DNA of 18,448 bases. It comes from Ruminococcus flavefaciens (GTDB lineage: Bacteria; Bacillota; Clostridia; Oscillospirales; Ruminococcaceae). The stretch is from positions 1 to 18,448 of the forward strand of contig DBYI01000097.1 of NCBI GenBank assembly GCA_002310115.1. The letters run 5' to 3'. The notes under the pieces were generated by a model. That model searched no databases. It had not been told where the DNA came from and saw only the letters and a program-made list of their open reading frames with translations. The number at the start of each line of letters is the position of its first letter. Position 1 is the stretch's first letter. This document shows, piece after piece, positions 7,405 to 14,174 of this stretch. The position numbers and the translations under genes were made by a program.

Positions 7405-7463
7405 GGTGTGTATGCTGCACATGGTGTGTAATCTCCTATATATCGCGGAGCTTTTTACACACC
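7405..7463. repeat. Repeat block C: GGTGTGTA direct and inverted repeats
   Basis: GGTGTGTA at 7405 and 7423 (18 bp apart) and its complement TTACACACC at 7455-7463. The inner pair forms a hairpin: GGTGTGTAA, then CTCC paired with GGAG, then TTACACACC. No T-run follows directly, so it is not a standard terminator. Confidence 0.55.
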
Positions 7464-7521
7464 TACACGGCATTTTTTCAATTTCATCTGAGATTTTTTC
7501 TGTAGAGCATATCAATAGAAA

Positions 7522-7662
7522 TCATATTTTCCTCAGTGCTGCTTCGACAATAAAAATGAGCTTTTTTTCTTCAAGCCCCAGTGCATTGTAAAAATCCTCA
7601 CAGTGATATTTGCTACAAAACTCTTTTTCCTCTGCAACTTTTTTCCCTGATGAAGGACGCAC
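7522..7662 (-). pseudogene. Probable C-terminal gene remnant
   Basis: An open frame between in-frame stops (TGA at 7677-7675 and at 7524-7522) gives SKYHCEDFYNALGLEEKKL and an IVEAALRKI end, which reads like helical protein. The only start in frame is a GTG at 7662 (46 aa). Family not recognised. It probably predates the ABC promoter that now lies next to it. Confidence 0.3.
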
Positions 7663-7720
7663 TATATACCACTTTCATGATATGTGTACTCTGCGAGGCA
7701 AGATTAAAAGATGACAAAAC

Positions 7721-7764
7721 TGTAAGATTAAGATAATGATATTGTAATATTAGCGTGTTATAAT
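7721..7764 (+). promoter_or_regulatory. Promoter and candidate response-regulator boxes for the ABC operon
   Basis: Extended -10 TGTTATAAT (7756-7764) with a weak -35. Upstream, TGTAAGATTA (7721-7730) and TGTAATATTA (7743-7752) are direct repeats, 9 of 10 identical, 22 bp apart. This suits an OmpR-family regulator such as the one encoded downstream. Inference from position. Confidence 0.5.
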
Positions 7765-7791
7765 AAAATCAAAAGAACGGGAGGTATCGTT

Positions 7792-8502
7792 ATGGAATTA
7801 TTGAAGGTGGAGAATCTTTGCAAGATATATGGCAAAGGAGAAAATGAAGTTAAAGCAGTGGACGGCGTATCGTTCAGTGTTCCAAAGGGACAGATGGTCG
7901 CTATTGTTGGAGCGAGTGGCTCAGGAAAGTCCACTCTCCTGCACATGATAGGCGCAGTCGACCGTCCGACCTCGGGAAAAATATGGCTTGACGGACAGGA
8001 CGTATTCCAGCAGAACAACAGAGAGCTTGCGATATTCCGCAGACGACAGGTCGGACTGATATACCAGTTCTATAATCTGATACCTGTTCTGACTGCCGAA
8101 GAGAACATCACGCTTCCGATAATGATGGACGGCAGAAAGCCCGACAAAGCACATCTCGAAAAAATCCTCGATATGCTCGGATTGAAAGATCGCAGAGACC
8201 ATCTTCCCTCACAGATGTCCGGCGGTCAGCAACAGAGAGTTTCTATCGGCAGAGCAATCTTCACATCACCGCAGGTCATTCTTGCAGATGAGCCGACAGG
8301 CAATCTCGACAGCAAAAACAGTGCCGAGATAATGGAACTGCTCCGTCGGTCGAACCGTGAACTGAAGCAGACCACGCTCATCATTACTCACGATGAAAAA
8401 ATAGCCGAGCAATGCGACCGTATTATCGTACTGAGTGACGGTAAGATCATTTCGGACGAGGGCAATTCCGTACAGGAGGAGGCTGACGGCGATGAAATAT
8501 GA
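7792..8502 (+). CDS. ABC transporter ATP-binding protein (LolD/MacB class)
   Basis: 236 aa cytoplasmic ATPase. Walker A GASGSGKST at residues 40-48, Q-loop Gln92, signature MSGGQQQR at 142-149, Walker B VILADEPTGNLD at about 162-173, and the switch histidine in IITHDE. The NLDS extension after Walker B and the overall length place it in the LolD/MacB/FtsE class, which serves FtsX-type permeases in export, lipoprotein handling or peptide resistance. GGGAGG precedes the ATG. Its last codons overlap the permease start by 11 bp, so the two subunits are made together. It is the first gene of the four-gene module ending with the histidine kinase. Confidence 0.95.
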   Translation: MELLKVENLCKIYGKGENEVKAVDGVSFSVPKGQMVAIVGASGSGKSTLLHMIGAVDRPTSGKIWLDGQDVFQQNNRELAIFRRRQVGLIYQFYNLIPVLTAEENITLPIMMDGRKPDKAHLEKILDMLGLKDRRDHLPSQMSGGQQQRVSIGRAIFTSPQVILADEPTGNLDSKNSAEIMELLRRSNRELKQTTLIITHDEKIAEQCDRIIVLSDGKIISDEGNSVQEEADGDEI

Positions 8503-11500
8503 AAAACTGCTCGCATTACGTTATATCAAAGCCCAGAAGCGGCAGTCGTTCTTTACATCTGTCAGCATTGCGGCAGCGGTTGCAGTCATCACGATGGTTT
8601 TTATTCTTTATAGTGTCTGCATAAATTGTATCAGGAATACCTACTACAGCAGAGGCTCGTATCATTTGATCTTTTCCGAGCTTACAGAAGAGCAGGGTGA
8701 AGCACTGGCGGATTTCGAGGAAGTCCGCTCAGTAAAGCTGACAAACACACAGGACGGTGTTACGGCACTTGTTCTGTTCGGCAGCGATATCGGCGACCGT
8801 GAACTCTGGCTTCAAAATGCCGCTAAAAAGATCGGTGCATCAGAACAATATGAACGAAGCAAGAATAACAGTATGCACGGCGCCTATGCATGGAATGAAA
8901 ATCTCATGAAGATTGACGGCATCTATGACGGTGCACATCTGTTCAAGTTGCGTATTTTCTGTATCTTCTTCATTTTTGCTATCCTGATTGCATTTGCGCT
9001 GCGTCTCATTATTGATACGGCGTTTGAGGTATCGTCAAAGGAACGCGAACAGCATTACGGTGTTTTGCAGTCTATCGGTGCAACGCCGGAGCAGATCGTC
9101 CGTATCATTACCTATGAGGGACTCAGACTATGTATTGTCGGTGTACCATTCGGACTGCTTACAGGAATCGGTCTTGCCTATCTGATGTATCATGTACTGC
9201 TTTCGGCAGGGATTTCAGAGCTTTTTCTTGGTATGACGAATGCAAAGCTGGAACTGCCGTTCTACGTTGACTGGCGGATGCTTCTTATATCGGCTGCGGT
9301 CGGCATCGTGTGGGTATTTCTCTCCGCTTACGGTGTGGGAATGCGTATCATAAAAAAATCACCGATGGAAGCGATCATTACCCGTTCGGATAAGGTTGAA
9401 AAGGTAAGAAAGCGTACACTTTCGGGACTTTTATTCGGCATATCGGGAAGTATCGCTTCACGCAATGCAAGACGGCAGAAAAAGCGTTTTGTCATTACGG
9501 TTCTGACACTGACCGTCTCAATCACGATGTTTGCAATGTTTTCTACCCTGACGGAAACTGTCGAAGACAGCATGAGCGCATATTTGACTGTAACCAGCAG
9601 TATAGAGTCCAGTGGTGCCGATTTTGCGGCAGAGATTGGAAACAGAATCATTGGCGTTTCGTATAAAGACGCCGGACAAGAGCTTGCAGACAGCGGATTA
9701 TTCAAAAATATCGGCTTTGAGGTTACAGAGATCTATGCATTAGACACCGGCAAAAAAGGCGGTCTCGTCCGCTATCTCAACAGAGAAGCCTACGAGCATA
9801 TTTTCGGTGACAGCGCACCTGTCAGCTATGACGAACTTGTACGAACCGGAGGTTATCTTCTCAATCAGGAAAGCAGCAAAATGCAGGATACCTCCGATGC
9901 AGTCCGGCAGGATAAATTGACGTTCTTCTTGCAGCACAGAACAATTCCGGAGGGTCTTTCCATTTGGGAGAACAGTTTGAAGGAAATGTTAAATGCCTGT
10001 AAATACGATGATAGGCAGGCGCATGAAGTCAGTGTACTCGGTACCGTCAGCCGGGAATATGACGATGCGGTGCTGTTCGGTGCACTGGAGACCTATGAAG
10101 CGATTGCCGATGCATGGTTCGGCGAACCGATTTTCGCCGTTGTCGCTTCATTCAATTTCAATGGAAACGGCATCTACAACGCTGCCGATCATAATAAAGC
10201 AGCTGACTGGTTCAAGGAGCACTCTGATAAGGTCATGATGCAGGCGGATTATTACGGTGACAAGTGTGCAATCCACAATTTGATGGCATCCGTCCGTGCA
10301 GGCGTGCTGATCCTTAATCTGCTGATCGCACTTGCGGCACTCATCAACCTGCTGAATATTATTTCCACGGGTATCGCAAACCGTCGCAGTGAGTTAGCGT
10401 CGATGCAATGCGTGGGTATGACCGACCGACAGCTCGACCGTATGGCTATTATCGAATGTCTTCAGTTTACAGGAGCGGCAACGCTCATTTCAGCTTTTGT
10501 CTGTGCATTCATTATCTTCAGCTCGGAAATCGCTCTGTCTTTGATCATCAATGCGACTCTGGTCGGTACTGAGAGCGAAGAAACCAGGAAAATGCTTCAT
10601 GATCTTATCAGGATAGACCGTATTACGCCATTTCTACGCATTATACTTGCTTCTCTGACAGCCTTTGCGGCAGGCTGTGTCACTTCACTTATCATGCTGC
10701 GAATTCATAAAACCGAGAGCCTTTCCGACCAGATACGTGGTTCTGAGATTAAGCTCGACACAAAAAAATCGCATATTCTCAGAAACAGTGTGATTGCAGT
10801 TGCCGGTGCATTTGTTCTCGTTATCGGCGGTCTGCGGATTTTCAGCGTTGTATCTTATCATAATGACCGCAAAGAATATGAAAAAGCAGGCTATCTCAAT
10901 CTTGTGAAGTCAAACGGCTTCAAGATGAATGTTTACAGCACAGGTGCAGAAAACGGCAAGCATACTATCGTCGGACTAGCCGGCATGGGCTGTCATGCAT
11001 TCCCGATCCAGTCCGAGCCGATGAACGCGCTGATTGGCAAAGAGAATACGCTTGTTTATGCTGATCATGCAGGCTACGGATTCAGCGGCGATTCCGTGAA
11101 AAAACAGACCATCCCGCAGGTCGTAGAGGACCTCCGAACCGGACTGAAGAACGCAGGCATTGAAGCGCCCTATGTGCTAATGGGACATTCCTATGGCGAT
11201 TTCTATGCGCTGTACTGGGAGGAACAGTATCCCGATGAGGTGGAAGCAGTCATCATGCTCGACGGCTCCATTCCGCCGAAAAGCGAAATCTGGCAATATT
11301 ATTCGATTGACGAGTACCCGTCAGAATCAGCGGCATATGCTTACGCAAACAGAAGGGTGCTGCGGACCTGGCTGGGACTTGACAGGCTCTTTCCACAGGA
11401 AGATGACGGCGGACAGGTTCCCGAAGCAGCAGCATCTCTTACGGCGGAGCAGCTGCGACTTGTAGAATTATGCAATCACCGGGAATGCAGTGCCGCATTT

Positions 11501-11881
11501 GCCTCAGAGATCATGCTGGATAAGCAGGGATTCACGCAAATGGGCGAGACCCTGCATCCCACTGGTACGCCGAAGCTGTATATTGCCACCGATTATTCCT
11601 GTGAGGACGATATCCGGACATTTTACGAATTACAGAAAGCGGATTTTGAAGCAGCAGGAAGGGAAGCGAAGATCAACCCGGAAACCGCTGCAAAAGCGGA
11701 GTGGCAGCGGGACGGTGCATATTATCGGAACATTTACGAAAACATACTGCCGGCATTTGCTGAAAAGGTTGGTAATTGCAGAGTGGAAACGGTCGCAGGC
11801 GATCACGGCTGCTTCTTTGCACAACAGCCCCAAAAGGTTGCAGATCTGATACTTGATTTCCTTGCAGAGACAGAAGAATAA
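8492..11881 (+). CDS. FtsX-type ABC permease fused to a C-terminal alpha/beta hydrolase
   Basis: 1129 aa from the ATG at 8492, preceded by AGGAGG; an in-frame start at 8435 lies inside the ATPase gene and is rejected. Residues 1-765 form a two-module FtsX permease: membrane spans near 23-45, 155-180, 212-235, 268-290, 335-355, about 590-620, about 650-675 and 710-735, with external domains after spans 1 and 5. A ninth span at about 768-790 is followed by an alpha/beta hydrolase (about 800-1129): ADHAGYGFSG, nucleophile elbow GHSYGD with Ser900, a likely acid at Asp1034, and DHGCFF with His1105. With the N-terminus inside, nine spans place the hydrolase outside the cell. There is no stop, frameshift or internal ribosome binding site at the join, so the fusion looks genuine. 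The substrate is unknown. Permeases of this class normally end after the last span. Confidence 0.9.
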   Translation: MKYEKLLALRYIKAQKRQSFFTSVSIAAAVAVITMVFILYSVCINCIRNTYYSRGSYHLIFSELTEEQGEALADFEEVRSVKLTNTQDGVTALVLFGSDIGDRELWLQNAAKKIGASEQYERSKNNSMHGAYAWNENLMKIDGIYDGAHLFKLRIFCIFFIFAILIAFALRLIIDTAFEVSSKEREQHYGVLQSIGATPEQIVRIITYEGLRLCIVGVPFGLLTGIGLAYLMYHVLLSAGISELFLGMTNAKLELPFYVDWRMLLISAAVGIVWVFLSAYGVGMRIIKKSPMEAIITRSDKVEKVRKRTLSGLLFGISGSIASRNARRQKKRFVITVLTLTVSITMFAMFSTLTETVEDSMSAYLTVTSSIESSGADFAAEIGNRIIGVSYKDAGQELADSGLFKNIGFEVTEIYALDTGKKGGLVRYLNREAYEHIFGDSAPVSYDELVRTGGYLLNQESSKMQDTSDAVRQDKLTFFLQHRTIPEGLSIWENSLKEMLNACKYDDRQAHEVSVLGTVSREYDDAVLFGALETYEAIADAWFGEPIFAVVASFNFNGNGIYNAADHNKAADWFKEHSDKVMMQADYYGDKCAIHNLMASVRAGVLILNLLIALAALINLLNIISTGIANRRSELASMQCVGMTDRQLDRMAIIECLQFTGAATLISAFVCAFIIFSSEIALSLIINATLVGTESEETRKMLHDLIRIDRITPFLRIILASLTAFAAGCVTSLIMLRIHKTESLSDQIRGSEIKLDTKKSHILRNSVIAVAGAFVLVIGGLRIFSVVSYHNDRKEYEKAGYLNLVKSNGFKMNVYSTGAENGKHTIVGLAGMGCHAFPIQSEPMNALIGKENTLVYADHAGYGFSGDSVKKQTIPQVVEDLRTGLKNAGIEAPYVLMGHSYGDFYALYWEEQYPDEVEAVIMLDGSIPPKSEIWQYYSIDEYPSESAAYAYANRRVLRTWLGLDRLFPQEDDGGQVPEAAASLTAEQLRLVELCNHRECSAAFASEIMLDKQGFTQMGETLHPTGTPKLYIATDYSCEDDIRTFYELQKADFEAAGREAKINPETAAKAEWQRDGAYYRNIYENILPAFAEKVGNCRVETVAGDHGCFFAQQPQKVADLILDFLAETEE

Positions 11882-11885
11882 CACA

Positions 11886-11913
11886 AAGCGGACGGTATCA
11901 GTGCCGTCCGCTT
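11886..11913 (+). other. GC-rich hairpin between permease and regulator genes
   Basis: AAGCGGACGG pairs perfectly with CCGTCCGCTT around an 8-base loop, starting 4 bases after the permease stop. No T-run follows, and its last bases overlap the -35 of the next promoter. It could act as a weak terminator or an RNA-stabilising end. Confidence 0.6.
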
Positions 11914-11940
11914 GCATTCAGTGTCAGATTATGCTATAAT
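11912..11940 (+). promoter_or_regulatory. Internal promoter of the two-component genes
   Basis: TTGCAT (11912-11917), a 17-bp spacer and TATAAT (11935-11940), 27 bases before the regulator start. It would let the sensor pair be made without the transporter. Confidence 0.7.
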
Positions 11941-11967
11941 TAAAAAAATAAGCAGGAGGTGAGTGCG

Positions 11968-12642
11968 ATGCCAAAGGTATTACTGGTTGAGGACGATGAA
12001 CAGCTTGCAAAATTTCTGTTGCGCTTTCTCAATTCCGAGGGTTATCAGACTGACTATGCAAACGGACAGAAGGATGCCCTGCGTTTATTTGAAGAAAACG
12101 TTTACGACTGTATTCTGCTTGATATTTCACTGAAAGACGGCAATGGCTATTCGGTATGTGCTGCAATCAAGTCACAGAATGATACACCCATCATTTTCAT
12201 CACCGCTTCGGCAGACGAGGCCTGCACAGTTGCAGGTTTTGAAATTGGTGCAGATGACTATATCGGCAAGCCTTTCGGCACACGCGAACTTCTTGCGCGC
12301 ATGAAAAATGTCATGCGGAGGCATCAGAAAGTGTCGCAGCTCCTGCAATGCGATCATATAACAATTGACCCCATAAAAGGTATCGTGTACAAAAACGGGG
12401 CGGAACTTACTCTTTCGGCGCTGGAATACCGTCTGCTGCTTGTTTTCTTTTCAAATAAAAATCAGCTTCTTTCACGTGACAGGCTCGCGGAGGAGCTCTG
12501 GTCGCTGACAAAGGAGTTTATTTCAGACAACACATTGAGCGTTTATATTCGGCGTCTGCGTGAAAAAATCGAGAAAGAACCACAGGAACCGCATATTATT
12601 GTCACTGTCAGAGGTCTCGGCTACAAGGCGGTGGACGAATGA
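11968..12642 (+). CDS. OmpR/PhoB-family response regulator
   Basis: 224 aa. Receiver domain (1-118): acidic pair in VEDDE, phospho-acceptor Asp52 in LLDIS, conserved Thr in ITAS and Lys in GKPF. Winged-helix DNA-binding domain (about 128-222): LSALEYRLL, the SDNTLSVYIRRLREKIE recognition region and the VRGLGYKA wing. The ATG at 11968 is chosen with GGAGGT upstream; a GTG three codons earlier lies within that site. It overlaps the kinase gene by 4 bp. It probably controls the ABC operon through the repeats at 7721-7752. Confidence 0.95.
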   Translation: MPKVLLVEDDEQLAKFLLRFLNSEGYQTDYANGQKDALRLFEENVYDCILLDISLKDGNGYSVCAAIKSQNDTPIIFITASADEACTVAGFEIGADDYIGKPFGTRELLARMKNVMRRHQKVSQLLQCDHITIDPIKGIVYKNGAELTLSALEYRLLLVFFSNKNQLLSRDRLAEELWSLTKEFISDNTLSVYIRRLREKIEKEPQEPHIIVTVRGLGYKAVDE

Positions 12643-13628
12643 GAACTAAAAAACGCAGGCTTATCCACATTCTCCTTACTGCTGTATTAATGATTCCCTG
12701 CCTGTTTTTTAGTGTACCATGTGCAGTGATGGCGGCAGTTGCTTCTGTACTTTTCCTTGCATTCTATGAATGGGTACTCGCACAGCGGCGTGATAAGGTC
12801 ATGGACCTGTGTGATGATATTGACTGTATCCTGCGAAGTGACGATACGATTTCTTTTGACGAATACAAAGAGAGTGAGCTGAGTGTCCTTTCTGCGGAAA
12901 TACATAAAATGACAATTCGTCTTCGTGAGCAGAATGCAGCGCTTATGACAGAAAAGCAGTTTGCAAAGGAAGCGCTTGAAGACATTTCGCATCAGCTCCG
13001 CACGCCGCTGACCTCTGTGATGATGATACTCGGTCTGATGAACGATTCTGAACTGACGGAAAAGGAGCGAATGGAGTATCTGCGTGATCTGTATGAACTG
13101 CTTGCGCGAATGAAATGGCTTATAGAAACTATGCTGAGCATTTCCAGGATAGATGCCGATGCGGTAAAATTCGCAAAGGATACTGTTTCCTGCCGTGAAC
13201 TGATAGAAAAGTCTGTTGAAACAGTATCTGTAACAGCAGAATTAAAGGAAATAGAACTAAGGACAATCATTGACGGAGAACCTTCATTTATCGGAGATAT
13301 CCATTATACATCCGAGGCAATCGTTAATTTACTGAAAAATGCGATTGAGCATACTCCCAGCGGCGGAAAGATCACTATTACAGCGAAAGGCAGCAATATT
13401 TCAACAGAGATCACAATAACCGACACAGGCGAAGGAATACCTGAAACGGAACTGTCGCATATATTTGAACGTTTCTATCGCTCTTCAGAATACACAAAAA
13501 ATGGATTTGGTATTGGACTGGCTTTTGCAAAGAGAGTTATATCAGCGCAGGACGGAAGCCTGAAAGTCTCAAACGTTAAACCGAATGGTGCGGAGTTTAC
13601 GATTCATTTCTTCAAAACAACTATATAA
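12639..13628 (+). CDS. Sensor histidine kinase with minimal extracellular loop
   Basis: 329 aa. Two membrane spans are crowded at the N-terminus (about 8-25 and 28-48), leaving only a few residues outside the cell. This is the mark of intramembrane-sensing kinases such as BceS, which read the state of a partner ABC transporter. HisKA: His118 in ISHQLRTP. HATPase: N box NLLKNAIEHT, G1 DTGEGIP, F box RFYRS and G2 GFGIGLA. All catalytic boxes are intact. Start overlaps the regulator's stop (ATGA). It is the last gene of the module. Confidence 0.95.
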   Translation: MRTKKRRLIHILLTAVLMIPCLFFSVPCAVMAAVASVLFLAFYEWVLAQRRDKVMDLCDDIDCILRSDDTISFDEYKESELSVLSAEIHKMTIRLREQNAALMTEKQFAKEALEDISHQLRTPLTSVMMILGLMNDSELTEKERMEYLRDLYELLARMKWLIETMLSISRIDADAVKFAKDTVSCRELIEKSVETVSVTAELKEIELRTIIDGEPSFIGDIHYTSEAIVNLLKNAIEHTPSGGKITITAKGSNISTEITITDTGEGIPETELSHIFERFYRSSEYTKNGFGIGLAFAKRVISAQDGSLKVSNVKPNGAEFTIHFFKTTI

Positions 13629-13636
13629 AAGTTGCT

Positions 13637-13690
13637 ATTTCAGATTACTTGTCTGTCACAGCATTATTCAATCTTACAAGTTCCTGAAAT
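13637..13690. other. Long imperfect hairpin after the kinase gene
   Basis: ATTTCAG (13637-13643) pairs with CTGAAAT (13684-13690), and ACTTGT (13647-13652) with ACAAGT (13676-13681), with small internal loops. No U tail. Confidence 0.5.
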
Positions 13691-13715
13691 GATTAGTGTT
13701 TTTATAATATAATGA

Positions 13716-13754
13716 AAAACGGAGTAAGCATATTTATCCTGTTTGCTCCGTTTT
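13716..13754. terminator. Terminator of the ABC/two-component module
   Basis: AAAACGGAG pairs with CTCCGTTTT, extended by T·G and two A-T pairs, loop about 14 bases. The A- and T-rich ends make it usable on both strands. Confidence 0.7.
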
Positions 13755-13785
13755 GAATATTCGAATGTCATAAAATTTAGTGAGC

Positions 13786-13887
13786 AACTTTGGGTCAACA
13801 AAGTTACTGTTGTCAGCCCACAGTTGAACTAAATTGTTAGAGAACAACTTAGTTATTTTGCAATATATCATCGTTTATGCAACTAAG
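13786..13887. repeat. Short inverted repeats in gene-free DNA
   Basis: AACTTTG / CAAAGTT at 13786-13805 and CTTAGTT (13848-13854) / AACTAAG (13881-13887). The stretch 13755-14174 has no credible ORF. Apart from these and the palindrome below, nothing else is seen. Confidence 0.4.
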
Positions 13888-13951
13888 CCATTCGTTACAA
13901 AACAATAAAATTTAATACCTCAAAAGTCATAAATTCACTCAATTCGTTGAT

Positions 13952-14005
13952 AAACAAAAAGCAGTACACTGACAAATCAAATTGTCGTGTTACTGCTTTT
14001 TGTTT
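13952..14005. terminator. 54-bp palindrome, likely bidirectional terminator
   Basis: 15 perfect outer base pairs (AAACAAAAAGCAGTA with its complement at 13991-14005), an internal loop, then six inner pairs. Poly-A on the left and poly-T on the right. It lies 170 bases beyond the stop of the minus-strand LRR gene and probably ends that transcript. Confidence 0.65.
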
Positions 14006-14174
14006 TTATATCGGAAAATAGCGGCTTTGGCGTTACTCTCCATATGATTAGTCTACATCATTGGATAGTTGTAGTTTTACAGTTCGTTTTATTACCTATT
14101 CTCGCCAGAAGTTTCCGACTTCTATAACAGCTTAATGACATTAATCTAGGCGGTGGGCGGATGTCACTAACAAC

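Noticed and set aside
7406..7591. Plus-strand 61-codon ORF
   Set aside because: It runs through repeat block C and opposite the minus-strand remnant, with no ribosome binding site and unconvincing composition.
8435..8491. Earlier start of the permease giving 19 more residues
   Set aside because: It lies inside the ATPase gene, the extra residues are arginine-rich with no family likeness, and AGGAGG points to the ATG at 8492.
9328..9705. Minus-strand 125-codon ORF inside the permease
   Set aside because: It is a mirror-frame shadow of a clear coding sequence, rich in serine and valine, with no start signal.
10790..11881. Alpha/beta hydrolase as a separate downstream gene
   Set aside because: No stop codon, frameshift or ribosome binding site with start codon separates it from the permease; the frame is continuous.
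12687..13270. Minus-strand ORFs opposite the kinase
   Set aside because: The plus frame carries every histidine-kinase motif; these are antisense shadows.
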